The notes under the pieces are model-generated. The model made no database searches. It was not told the origin of the DNA and saw only the letters and a list, made by a program, of their open reading frames with translations. The position numbers and the translations under genes were made by a program. This document shows positions 47,238 through 54,994 of a stretch of DNA of 64,000 nucleotides, piece by piece (position 1 is the stretch's first letter; each line of letters opens with the position of its first letter). Origin of the DNA: Achromobacter sp. UMC71 (lineage in GTDB: Bacteria > Pseudomonadota > Gammaproteobacteria > Burkholderiales > Burkholderiaceae_B); assembly GCF_014170305.1 (NCBI RefSeq), contig NZ_LZZT01000018.1:186001-250000 (forward strand), in the 5' to 3' direction.

Positions 47238-47618
47238 ATGGCCCTTTTTCCCGCTCCCGAAATGCCCGCCCAACGCTTTGAAATCCTGTCCGGCGCCAGC
47301 CGCCAGATGCGCTTGCGGGGTGGCGCGACGGTGGTCTGCGTAAGCGGCAGCCTGCTGGTCGCGGAACCGCCATACCGGGCGGAATTGCCGCCTGGCACGT
47401 ATTTTTCGCCTCCTTTGCGCCTTAACGCGGGCGAAATCCATTGCCTGCCGGAAAGCGGCCCGCTGACACTGACGGCCTTGAGCCGCACGCAGGTGATCTG
47501 CACGGACGCGCCCAGCCTGGCAGCGCGTATCCGAGTTGCGGCAGGCAGGTTTTTTTGCCTTTTGAGCAAAAATAATCGGGCAAATGGCCTCGGTGCGCTG
47601 CACAAGATTTCAAAATGA
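47238..47618 (+). CDS. DUF2917-like hypothetical protein
   Basis: A 126-residue protein resembling DUF2917, small beta-rich proteins of unknown function. The core RQMRLRGGATVVCVSGSLLV is followed by GTYFSPPLRLNAGEIHCLPE, a cupin-like pattern. The C-terminal part after residue 90 is variable. ATG 47238 has GGAG six bases upstream; ATG 47232 and TTG 47226 are alternatives. It is divergent from the MocR gene, which may regulate it. The initiator tRNA gene begins 20 bases after its stop. Confidence 0.7.
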   Translation: MALFPAPEMPAQRFEILSGASRQMRLRGGATVVCVSGSLLVAEPPYRAELPPGTYFSPPLRLNAGEIHCLPESGPLTLTALSRTQVICTDAPSLAARIRVAAGRFFCLLSKNNRANGLGALHKISK

Positions 47619-47638
47619 GGTATGATTCACACATCAGA

Positions 47639-47715
<77 letters not shown>

Positions 47716-47775
47716 GTTTCAAGTAGTCCCTGGCCCCTACGGCAGCATGCTTCACAGCCTGCCGCAGGCGCCGCG

Positions 47776-47807
47776 AAAAAACCGCGACACAGGTCGCGGT
47801 TTTTTTT
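47776..47807 (+). terminator. Intrinsic terminator after tRNA-fMet
   Basis: The stem ACCGCGAC/GTCGCGGT with loop ACAG is flanked by A-runs and a run of eight T. It ends the tRNA transcript. Confidence 0.9.
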
Positions 47808-47938
47808 CGTCTTCTCCTTGCCTTGCATCAAGCCATCGTTCCAGCCCGGAGTTTCCCGGGGTTTGCCGGCCGCACAGCCGCCGGACGCTGCGCTACCATG
47901 GGCTACGCGCGCTAGTTCGCCGCACACGAGGAGGGTCC

Positions 47939-48283
47939 ATGGGTACCGCAAAATACGATCATCCCGGCTACGTGGCCGACGCCGGCACCGAAGGCAAGTA
48001 CCACGTGGGCATTTGGTGCCCGCACGGCTATCCGGCCCACATCCATATCGGCCGGCCCGCGGAGCGCGGCGATCCCCAGGCCCTGTTGCGCTTGCGCATT
48101 CCCGACGGCGTCTTCCAATCGCTGCCCGATGATCCCGAAACGCTGTGCCGCCGCGCGCTGGGACAGGCGCTGGGCGCGGGTCTCTTGCGGTCGGTCTCGG
48201 TGGATGGCGAATACCAGGAACTGCGCTTCCAGCTCGACGCCGAGCCCTGGTCGGGGCCGATGCAGGCCGCCGCCAACGCCTGA
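47939..48283 (+). CDS. Hypothetical protein
   Basis: A 114-residue soluble protein with no family I can name. It begins MGTAKYDHPGYVADAGTEGK and has a Cys-His-rich patch WCPHGYPAHIHIGRP that could bind a metal. The remainder (LLRLRIPDGVFQSLPDDPET, LRFQLDAEPWSGPM) suggests a small mixed alpha/beta fold. ATG 47939 follows GAGGAGGG. It stands alone between the tRNA terminator and the second DnaA-box-like element, which starts 3 bases after its stop. Confidence 0.65.
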   Translation: MGTAKYDHPGYVADAGTEGKYHVGIWCPHGYPAHIHIGRPAERGDPQALLRLRIPDGVFQSLPDDPETLCRRALGQALGAGLLRSVSVDGEYQELRFQLDAEPWSGPMQAAANA

Positions 48284-48285
48284 AG

Positions 48286-48363
48286 TTACCCACAGCGATT
48301 GTGGACAAGCCTTGGGATAGGCGCTGCGCATGTCGCATTAGTGCCGCAATATCAAGGGCTTGC
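48286..48363 (+). repeat. Paired DnaA-box-like element, copy 2
   Basis: TTACCCACA (48286-48294), TGTGGACAA (48300-48308), GCCTTGGGATAG and CAAGGGCTTGC (48353-48363) occur at exactly the same distances as in copy 1 (44570-44647). The bases between the conserved blocks differ, so the conserved blocks rather than recent duplication explain the match. Confidence 0.65.
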
Positions 48364-48373
48364 CGCAAGCGAT

Positions 48374-48404
48374 GAAAAAATGCCCCATCCGGGGCATTTT
48401 TTTT
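48374..48404 (+). terminator. Intrinsic terminator
   Basis: The stem ATGCCCC/GGGGCAT with loop ATCC has six A before and eight T after. It ends the hypothetical gene at 47939-48283 after the DnaA-box-like element. Confidence 0.88.
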
Positions 48405-48547
48405 GTCCGGTCCGGGCGCCGGGGCCGGCCTCGGGTCTCGCATGCGACAATCGCTGCCCCGGCGGCGCATGCTGTCTTGGCACTCCTGAATCTCCTATCC
48501 ATGCATCTCAATCCGCATCCGTCCTTCGGCGCGAAGGCGCCGGCGCC

Positions 48548-49789
48548 ATGAACGAAACCGGCAAACGTGCCGCCGTCATCGGTGGCGGTCCGGCGGGCCT
48601 GATGGCGGCCGAAGGCCTGGCTGCGCGCGGCCTGCAGGTCGACGTCTACGACGCGATGCCTTCGGTCGGCCGCAAGTTCCTGATGGCGGGCCGCGGCGGA
48701 TTGAACCTGACGCACAGCGAAGCGGCCGCACCGTTCCTGGCTCGCTATGGCGACCGCGCCGCCCAGGTGGCGCCGTGGCTGCGCGCGCTGGATGCCAACG
48801 GCTTGCGCGAGTGGGCGGCGCAGTTGGGGATTGAAACCTTCGTGGGCTCGTCGGGCCGTGTCTTTCCCGCGGAAATGAAGGCGGCCCCGCTGTTGCGCGC
48901 TTGGCTGGCCCGGCTGCGCGCCAGCGGTGTGCGCTTTCATATGCGGCACCGCTGGCTGGGCTGGCCCGGGCCGACCGCCCCCACTGCCGCGGTGCTGCGC
49001 TTTGACACGCCCGACGGCGAGCGCACGTACGCGGCCGACGCCGTGGTGCTGGCGCTGGGGGGCGGCAGCTGGGCCAAGCTCGGTTCGGACGGCGCCTGGC
49101 TGCCGGGGCTGGCGGCGCACGGCATCGCCGTGGCGCCGTTGCGGCCGGCCAATTGTGGCTTCGAGGTGGCGTGGTCCGAGCATTTCGGGCAGCGCTACGC
49201 GGGGCTGCCGGTCAAATCGGTCTCCATGCGCGTCGGCGATGCGGGGCCGGCGCGCCAAGGGGAGTTCGTCGTCACGGAACACGGCATTGAAGGCAGCCTG
49301 GTCTATGCCCTGTCGGCACCGCTGCGCGATCGGATCGACGCCGCCGGGCACGCTGTCGCGCTGCTGGACCTGGCACCTGATTGGACACCCGAAAAGGTAC
49401 TGGCAGCGGTGACGCATCCGCGCGGCGCGCGGTCCATGTCCAGCCATCTGCAGAGCCGGCTGGGGCTGACGGGCGTCAAGGCCGGCTTGCTGCGTGAGTG
49501 CGCGGGGGCGGACGATTTTCGCGACGCGGAGCGGCTGGGCGTGCTGATCAAGGCGCTGCCATTGACGCTGGCGCGGACGCGGCCGATCGACGAGGCCATC
49601 AGCACGGCCGGCGGCGTCGGCTTCGACGCTCTGGGGCCCAGCCTGATGCTGCGGCAGGCGCCCGGCGTGTTCTGCGCGGGCGAAATGCTGGACTGGGAAG
49701 CGCCGACAGGCGGCTATCTGCTGACCGCATGCATGGCCAGCGGCGTGATCGTGGCGCAGGGTGCGGCAGATTTCCTGGCTGCCCGTTAG
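48548..49789 (+). CDS. HI0933/BaiN-like flavoprotein (TIGR03862 type)
   Basis: A 413-residue NAD(P)/FAD-dependent oxidoreductase-like protein of the HI0933/BaiN group. The FAD-binding motif is AAVIGGGPAGLMAAEGLAA (residues 8-26). GRKFLMAGRGGLNLTHSE and the closing GVFCAGEMLDWEAPTGGYLL are family hallmarks. ATG 48548 begins a normal N-terminus. Relatives act on unsaturated acids or have no assigned reaction, so the substrate is open. It stands alone in its unit. Confidence 0.88.
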   Translation: MNETGKRAAVIGGGPAGLMAAEGLAARGLQVDVYDAMPSVGRKFLMAGRGGLNLTHSEAAAPFLARYGDRAAQVAPWLRALDANGLREWAAQLGIETFVGSSGRVFPAEMKAAPLLRAWLARLRASGVRFHMRHRWLGWPGPTAPTAAVLRFDTPDGERTYAADAVVLALGGGSWAKLGSDGAWLPGLAAHGIAVAPLRPANCGFEVAWSEHFGQRYAGLPVKSVSMRVGDAGPARQGEFVVTEHGIEGSLVYALSAPLRDRIDAAGHAVALLDLAPDWTPEKVLAAVTHPRGARSMSSHLQSRLGLTGVKAGLLRECAGADDFRDAERLGVLIKALPLTLARTRPIDEAISTAGGVGFDALGPSLMLRQAPGVFCAGEMLDWEAPTGGYLLTACMASGVIVAQGAADFLAAR

Positions 49790-49819
49790 GGCGGCGCGTT
49801 CACCGCGGCAAAGGCGGAC

Positions 49820-50212
49820 TCAGGAGCCGTTCGGGTAGAGCGACGCGCCGAGGGCGGGCAGGTCGTTGACGACATGGCCCACCACCGGCGGGCCGTCGGG
49901 TTGCGCGACGATGCCGATGACCCGGGTGATGGCGCTGGCGGGAATGCTGGCGTCTTGGCCGGGATCCTGCACCAATTGCCAGATCTTGGGGTCGGCGGAC
50001 AGTGCTTCGCTTTCGGCAGTGTCGGAGGAATCCAGGCAAGCGCGGGCGAAGACGGACCAGTCAGAGGCGCTGCAAGGCAAGCCGTGCGCGGTGGCCAGAC
50101 GGGCCAACGCCAGAGGCGCATCCGCCTGGCTCGCGGCGTGCTGGGCGGCCGTGCCCAGCGAGACATCCAGCGATAACAGGCGGAGAAACTCTACGACATT
50201 GTCTGTGTTCAT
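49820..50212 (-). CDS. Hypothetical protein with a Nif11-like N-terminus
   Basis: A 130-residue protein. Residues 1-50 (MNTDNVVEFLRLLSLDVSLG, ALARLATAHGLPCSASDW) resemble the Nif11 leader pattern: a helix with F..L..D..L, then LA..HG and an acidic end. Nif11 domains act as leaders of modified peptides or as small domains of nitrogen-fixation proteins. The remaining 80 residues hold no cysteine cluster and end in PALGASLYPNGS. No modifying enzyme is nearby. GGGAG lies nine bases before ATG 50212. It follows a second unknown gene by 60 bases. The similarity was judged by eye and is weak. Confidence 0.55.
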   Translation of the reverse strand: MNTDNVVEFLRLLSLDVSLGTAAQHAASQADAPLALARLATAHGLPCSASDWSVFARACLDSSDTAESEALSADPKIWQLVQDPGQDASIPASAITRVIGIVAQPDGPPVVGHVVNDLPALGASLYPNGS

Positions 50213-50272
50213 TCTGCGGTCTCCCTCTGTAGCGTTGTTCTGGCTGGCCGACGGCAGCGCGCCGGTTCGGTA

Positions 50273-50632
50273 TCAGCCGGGTCCTTGTCCAAGCATCGCG
50301 ACCAGCGATTGCTTCAGCCGCGCTGAGAAAATGGGTACGGTATGCGAAACGCCGCTGCGATCGACGCCTTCTTTCAGTTGGACCGATTGGCCCAGGAAAA
50401 TTTCGGGTGCGGCGGCGATGCCGTTGTATCGGGCGAGCAACTCGTCCACTTGTTCCTGGGCTTGCGCCAAGGTGCTGCTGTCGGCGAGTTTGCCGGCGGC
50501 GTGGGTTTGCAGGATGCGATGCAAATCGTCGATGAAGAGTGCCAAAGCCGCCTGTCCGCGGCATTGCGGCTGCTCCCAGCCCCATGCCTGCGGCGAGCCG
50601 CCTTGGTTTTGCGATACGTGTTTCGTGGTCAT
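50273..50632 (-). CDS. Hypothetical protein paired with the Nif11-like gene
   Basis: A 119-residue protein with no family I recognise. The N-terminus is Gly/Gln/Trp-rich (GGSPQAWGWEQPQCRGQAAL), followed by a helical stretch (LFIDDLHRILQTHAAGKLAD, LAQAQEQVDELLARYNGIAA) and a short C-terminal region. There is no signal peptide. ATG 50632 lacks a clear ribosome site. It lies 60 bases upstream of the Nif11-like gene and is probably transcribed with it, so they may share a job. Confidence 0.5.
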   Translation of the reverse strand: MTTKHVSQNQGGSPQAWGWEQPQCRGQAALALFIDDLHRILQTHAAGKLADSSTLAQAQEQVDELLARYNGIAAAPEIFLGQSVQLKEGVDRSGVSHTVPIFSARLKQSLVAMLGQGPG

Positions 50633-50818
50633 TTGAGAATGCTAATCCATTGCCGGCAAATACGCGACAGCGCGGGCGCCGCGGGGCAATGTGACCATGA
50701 GGTCAGGCGTAGCGGGCAATGACTGCCGGCGAGCAGGGCGGGGTGGCGCCCACCCTGCGCAAACGGCGGTCTTTGCGGTATGCTGGCTTCGGTTTCCACG
50801 CCTCGATAGGAGATGCCC

Positions 50819-50950
50819 ATGAAGAACAAAGTCATTCTTGTCATGCTGCTTTCGATTGCCGCCTTGTCGGCGGGATGCAATACCGTCGCGGGAGCCGGCA
50901 AGGACATCCAGCGCGGCGGCGAAAAAATCGAGGGCGCCGCCACCAAATAG
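50819..50950 (+). CDS. Entericidin-like small lipoprotein
   Basis: A 43-residue lipoprotein precursor of the entericidin EcnA/EcnB family. It begins MKNKVILVMLLSIAALSAG, with the lipobox LSAGC and Cys20 as the acylated residue. The mature part NTVAGAGKDIQRGGEKIEGA is the conserved entericidin repeat-like helix. GGAG precedes ATG 50819 and a terminator follows. In enterobacteria the pair acts as a toxin-antidote at starvation, but single copies in betaproteobacteria are of unknown role. Confidence 0.88.
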   Translation: MKNKVILVMLLSIAALSAGCNTVAGAGKDIQRGGEKIEGAATK

Positions 50951-50984
50951 CGGTGACTCGCTGTCCGCGTACCGCTGCCGCGGC

Positions 50985-51029
50985 AAGGGCCACGCAGAAA
51001 TGTTCCGGCATTTCGGGCGTGGCCTTTTT
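50985..51029 (+). terminator. Intrinsic terminator after the entericidin-like gene
   Basis: An outer stem GGCCACGC/GCGTGGCC and inner stem GAAATG/CATTTC with loop TTCCGG are followed by five T. Confidence 0.8.
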
Positions 51030-51079
51030 GCAGCCGCTGGCATAATCGCGGGAATCCGAATCTGATGGCAGGAAGAATC

Positions 51080-51502
51080 ATGCGCAAGTCTGTGTGGGTG
51101 GGCGTCACGTTGGTGGCGTTGTTGGGCGGATGCGCCAGCAAGGGTGTCTACGAGTCCGATACCGTGCTGAAAGAAACCTTCAGCGTGGATACCAATTACC
51201 AGGCGGCCTTCCGCCGGGCGGGCGAATATGTGCGCACCTGCCATGTCAATGTGCAACACCCCTATAACGTGGCCTACGCCTGGCGCCACACGATCGGCGA
51301 GAAGGGCGCGCCCGACGAGGTGCAGGTCTTCAAGGTGGGCGAGCCCGCCACGGTGCTGGAACTGGTGTCGGCCGAAGCCGACGGCCCGGCCACGTCCAAG
51401 GTGACGGTGACCGTGCTGGGCCAAGGCCGCTGGGATGCCGCCGAGATTGCGGCCGCCCGCGCCTCGATCCAGAGCGCCACGCCGGTCTGCCGCAAGGGCT
51501 GA
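51080..51502 (+). CDS. Lipoprotein of unknown function
   Basis: A 140-residue predicted lipoprotein. The signal MRKSVWVGVTLVALLGGCAS has the lipobox LLGGC with Cys18. The mature part (SVDTNYQAAFRRAGEYVRTC, VLELVSAEADGPATSKVTVT) is a small mixed fold seen as a conserved Bordetella-type lipoprotein, without assigned function. ATG 51080 is preceded by AGGAAG; ATG 51065 is less likely. It ends 3 bases before the next membrane-protein gene, so the two are coupled. Confidence 0.8.
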   Translation: MRKSVWVGVTLVALLGGCASKGVYESDTVLKETFSVDTNYQAAFRRAGEYVRTCHVNVQHPYNVAYAWRHTIGEKGAPDEVQVFKVGEPATVLELVSAEADGPATSKVTVTVLGQGRWDAAEIAAARASIQSATPVCRKG

Positions 51503-51505
51503 TCC

Positions 51506-51919
51506 ATGGACCCCCGCGCCCAGCAGATCCGCGCCGCCGGCATGCCGTTTGCGCTGCTGGCCGGCGCGTTTCGCTTCCTGGGCTGGCTGAACGGCGTCGC
51601 GGCGCTGGGCCTGACCGCGTTTTCGCTGGGCATGGTGGGCGGCGACATCGCCGCCCCCGATCTGCAGCTGCCGCTGTTCATGCTGCTGGCCGGCCTGCTG
51701 GCGGCATGCCTGGGCGCCATGTTCGGATACCTGGCGCAGGTCAGCCTGTTGCGCCAGGGCTACAACGGTCGGGTGACGCGCGGGCATCTGCCGGCGCAGG
51801 CGCTGGCCCTGCTGTGCTTTGTGGCCAGTGCCCTGGCGTTTTGCACCGGCTGCTGGCTGGCGGCGGGTCAGGCTGCCGCAGATGCGACGCCGCACATGAC
51901 AACCTACGCTCGACGCTAG
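51506..51919 (+). CDS. Small membrane protein of unknown function
   Basis: A 137-residue inner-membrane protein with three hydrophobic segments at about residues 25-47, 56-78 and 98-121 (LPLFMLLAGLLAACLGAMFG is the second). It matches no family I can name. It starts at ATG 51506, 3 bases after the lipoprotein stop, so both are likely translated together and may work together in the envelope. Confidence 0.7.
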   Translation: MDPRAQQIRAAGMPFALLAGAFRFLGWLNGVAALGLTAFSLGMVGGDIAAPDLQLPLFMLLAGLLAACLGAMFGYLAQVSLLRQGYNGRVTRGHLPAQALALLCFVASALAFCTGCWLAAGQAAADATPHMTTYARR

Positions 51920-51951
51920 CGTCAGAGGGTAAACCCGTGTGCGCAAAAGTG

Positions 51952-51981
51952 TTGGACTTGCACTTGCGTTGGGAATAATAT
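51952..51981 (+). promoter_or_regulatory. Candidate pyrB promoter
   Basis: TTGGAC at 51952-51957 and TAATAT at 51976-51981 are 18 bases apart and lie 39 bases before the pyrB start. Short GTGCG/TGCGCA repeats surround them. No attenuator-like leader peptide was recognised. Confidence 0.4.
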
Positions 51982-52019
51982 GCGCAGTGCGTATATAAAC
52001 CCTTTATCCGGGACCTGTC

Positions 52020-53312
52020 ATGACCATTTCCCAGCAAGCTTTCCTGCGCGACGCGATGCGACGCCTGAACCTCACGCGCGACGTATTCGCCACCCGGATC
52101 GGCGTCAAGCGCCGGGCACTTGATACCTGGTTGCTGCCCGAAGGGTCGCAGGAATTCCGCGCGATGCCGGAAGTGGTGCAGCGTTTCGTCAGCGAAATCG
52201 TGCAAAACGGGGTTTTGCTCGAAAAGTATACGCAAAGCGTACAAGATGGCCCGCTACGCGACCGAATCGCGGTCGAAGGCAAGCATCAACTGCTGTCGGT
52301 GGATCAGTTCACGCGTGAATCGGTCGAAGACCTGTTCCGGGTGGCCGACATGATGCAGCCCATCGCCCGCCGCCAGAAAGTGTCGCGCGTGCTCGAAGGC
52401 GCCGTGCTCGGCAACCTCTTCTTCGAGGCCAGCACCCGTACCCGCGTCAGCTTCGGTTCGGCGTTCTGCCGGCTGGGCGGCTCGGTGTGCGACACCACCG
52501 GCTTCACGTTTTCGTCCATGGCCAAGGGCGAATCCATCTACGACACCAGCCGCGTCATGAGCGGCTACGTGGACGCGATGGTGATCCGCCATCCCGACCA
52601 GGGATCGGTCGCGGAATTCGCGCGCGCCACCAATATTCCGGTGGTCAACGGCGGCGACGGCCCTGGCGAGCACCCCAGCCAGGCCCTGCTGGACCTGTAC
52701 ACCATCCTGACCGAGTTCTCGCGCCTGGGCAAACTGCTGGACGGCGCGCACATCGCCATGGTGGGCGACCTGAAGTACGGCCGCACCGTGCACTCGCTGA
52801 TCAAGCTGATGGCCCTGTACAAGAACGTCAAGTTCTCGCTGGTGTCGCCCAAGGGCCTGGAAATGCCTTCGTACATCATCGAGCAGGCCAGTCGCAACGG
52901 CAACATCATCGAGCAGAAGACGACGCTGGCTGAAGGCCTGGCTGGCGCCGACGTCATCTACGCGACGCGCGTGCAGAAAGAACGCTTCGCCAACGAAGAG
53001 AACGAAGGCTACACGCCGGACTTCCAGATCAACCGCGCCATCATCGACGCTTACTGCAGCCCGGAAACCATCGTGATGCACCCGTTGCCGCGCGACAGCC
53101 GCCCGGGCGCCAACGACCTGAGCGTGGACCTGAACCATGATCCGCGCCTGGCCATCTTCCGTCAGACCGACAACGGCATTCCCATCCGTATGGCCATCTT
53201 CGCGGTGCTGCTGGGCGTGGAAGGATTGGTGCAGCACTCCTTGCGCGATGTGACGTGGCAGCATCCGTCGCACGTCGGTCCGGATGATTCGGTGTTCCAC
53301 GGCCTGGAATAA
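52020..53312 (+). CDS. pyrB: Aspartate carbamoyltransferase with N-terminal HTH-like extension
   Basis: A 430-residue aspartate carbamoyltransferase, the first committed step of pyrimidine synthesis. The catalytic motif FFEASTRTRVSFGSAF (STRTR at about 138-142) binds carbamoyl phosphate, and HPLPRDSRPGAND is the second active-site loop. The chain is about 85 residues longer at the N-terminus than E. coli PyrB. That extension (LNLTRDVFATRIGVKRRALD) looks like an XRE-type helix-turn-helix. No pyrI regulatory subunit follows. ATG 52020 is used. The extra domain may take part in assembly or DNA binding; neither is proven. Confidence 0.93.
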   Translation: MTISQQAFLRDAMRRLNLTRDVFATRIGVKRRALDTWLLPEGSQEFRAMPEVVQRFVSEIVQNGVLLEKYTQSVQDGPLRDRIAVEGKHQLLSVDQFTRESVEDLFRVADMMQPIARRQKVSRVLEGAVLGNLFFEASTRTRVSFGSAFCRLGGSVCDTTGFTFSSMAKGESIYDTSRVMSGYVDAMVIRHPDQGSVAEFARATNIPVVNGGDGPGEHPSQALLDLYTILTEFSRLGKLLDGAHIAMVGDLKYGRTVHSLIKLMALYKNVKFSLVSPKGLEMPSYIIEQASRNGNIIEQKTTLAEGLAGADVIYATRVQKERFANEENEGYTPDFQINRAIIDAYCSPETIVMHPLPRDSRPGANDLSVDLNHDPRLAIFRQTDNGIPIRMAIFAVLLGVEGLVQHSLRDVTWQHPSHVGPDDSVFHGLE

Positions 53313-53431
53313 ACCGGAAACGGCGGCGCCGCCCCCGCGGCCCGCCGGCGATTTCAAGCATAATCCGCGCTGGTTTTTCCTGTCGCGTGTCGCTCCGAGA
53401 CACGCCATGGAATCTTCGGTCGGATGGTTTT

Positions 53432-54853
53432 ATGTCTTCGAGCAGTCGCGCAGTTCCGTCGTCCCCTGATCCCGCCGGGCAGGCCTGTTACCTGAGCGCG
53501 TCCAACGCCCAGGCCTGGCAGGCGGTCTATTCCTCCGTCGATGCCTACACCCGCGGCCAGGTCGCCGCGGTCGTGTCGGATAGCGCCATCGAGCTGGTCG
53601 ACGCCTTCTATTCCACCTTGCTGGCCGATGCCGAGGCCGGCCCGCGGCTGTCGCACGAGATCGTCTCCAGCCGCCTGCACAAGGGCATGAAGCGCTGGCT
53701 CAAGGGCCTGCTGTGCGTGCGTGACCAGGGCGACATCGCGGCGCTGATGGCCACGCAGAAAAAGGTCGGCGAAGTGCATGCGCGCGTGCACATCCCGATC
53801 CACCTCGTGATGGCCGGCGCCCGCATCCTGAAGAACGAAATCGCGCAGCGTCTGCGCGCCAGCGACCTGGACGGCATGGCGGCTTCGGTGGCGACGCAGT
53901 ACGTCTGCAACCTGTTCGACCTGGCGATCGAGCAGATGAGCCGCGCCTTCATGCGCGATATCAATCGCGGCGCCCGCAACGACGAAGCCTACCGCCTGTT
54001 CGCGCTGGGGCAGAACATCTCGACCGAGCGCGAACGCCAGCGCGCGGCGTTGCTGGAATGGAGCCAGGCCGTGCTGATCGGCCTGCACTACCGCGCGCCC
54101 GAGCAGGTGCTGCCGCGCCTGGCCGCCTCCGAGTTCGGTCTGTGGCTGCAGCACAAGGGCGGGGTATTGTTCGAGAGCGCGCCGGCGCTGACCCAGATCA
54201 CCGAGGCGGTGACGCGGCTGGACGATGTGGTGCTACCGCGCTTGCTGCAAAGCGGCCAGGCGGACCTGCCGTCGCTGCCCGACCAGGTGCGTGAATTGCA
54301 AGAGCTGGTGGCGCGCATCAAGCATCTGCTCAACGGCTTGTTCGACATGGTGGCCGAGATCGAAAGCGGCAGCGACCCGCTGACCAACGTGCTGAACCGG
54401 CGCTTCCTGCCGTCGGTGATCGGACGCGAGATCCTGATCGCCACGCGCGAGCATTCGGCGTTTTCCGTGCTGCTCCTGGATATCGACCATTTCAAGGCCA
54501 TCAACGACCAGCATGGCCATTCCGGCGGCGATCAGATCCTGCGGCAGTTTGCCGAAGTGGTGCACCAGTCGTGCCGGTCCAGCGATTTCGTGTTCCGCTA
54601 CGGCGGCGAGGAATTCCTGGTGGTGCTGGTGGACACGGCGCGGGACGCCGCCTTGGCGGTCGCTGAAAAGCTGGGCGCGGAAATCCGCCGCCACGCGTTC
54701 GGCATTCCTGAAGCCGGCGTCTTGCGCATCACCGCCAGCATCGGGGTGGCGTCCTTTGACGGCCACCCGGACTACGCCTATCTGATCGACCGCGCTGACA
54801 AGGCGTTGTACCAGGCCAAGCAGGCCGGCCGCGACCGCAGCGTTGCCGCTTAA
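53432..54853 (+). CDS. Globin-coupled oxygen-sensing diguanylate cyclase (BpeGReg/DosC type)
   Basis: A 473-residue haem-sensor cyclase that makes cyclic di-GMP in response to oxygen. Residues about 25-190 are a sensor globin: candidate distal Tyr60 (LVDAFYSTLL) and proximal His116 (KVGEVHARVHIP), spaced 56 apart as in Bordetella BpeGReg. A helical linker domain follows, then GGDEF from about residue 340, with active GGEEF at 391-395 and an inhibitory RxxD site at 382-385, exactly five residues before it. ATG 53432 is preferred over a GTG 15 codons upstream. It is expected to control biofilm formation according to oxygen. No phosphodiesterase partner is adjacent. Confidence 0.9.
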   Translation: MSSSSRAVPSSPDPAGQACYLSASNAQAWQAVYSSVDAYTRGQVAAVVSDSAIELVDAFYSTLLADAEAGPRLSHEIVSSRLHKGMKRWLKGLLCVRDQGDIAALMATQKKVGEVHARVHIPIHLVMAGARILKNEIAQRLRASDLDGMAASVATQYVCNLFDLAIEQMSRAFMRDINRGARNDEAYRLFALGQNISTERERQRAALLEWSQAVLIGLHYRAPEQVLPRLAASEFGLWLQHKGGVLFESAPALTQITEAVTRLDDVVLPRLLQSGQADLPSLPDQVRELQELVARIKHLLNGLFDMVAEIESGSDPLTNVLNRRFLPSVIGREILIATREHSAFSVLLLDIDHFKAINDQHGHSGGDQILRQFAEVVHQSCRSSDFVFRYGGEEFLVVLVDTARDAALAVAEKLGAEIRRHAFGIPEAGVLRITASIGVASFDGHPDYAYLIDRADKALYQAKQAGRDRSVAA

Positions 54854-54937
54854 GGCCTGGACGGCGCCGCGCCATGCAGGGCCTTGCGGCCCGCCAAGCG
54901 CCGGGTACGCGCTGGGCCGGCAGCCGGACCCGCCATG

Positions 54938-54970
54938 AAAAAGGCCGCCCGTATGGGGCGGCCTTTTTTT
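54938..54970 (+). terminator. Bidirectional terminator between the cyclase and rdgC
   Basis: The stem GGCCGCCC/GGGCGGCC has A5 before and T7 after. It ends the cyclase gene and the convergent rdgC. Confidence 0.9.
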
Positions 54971-54994
54971 GCCAGGCGCAGCCAGGCTGACGGC

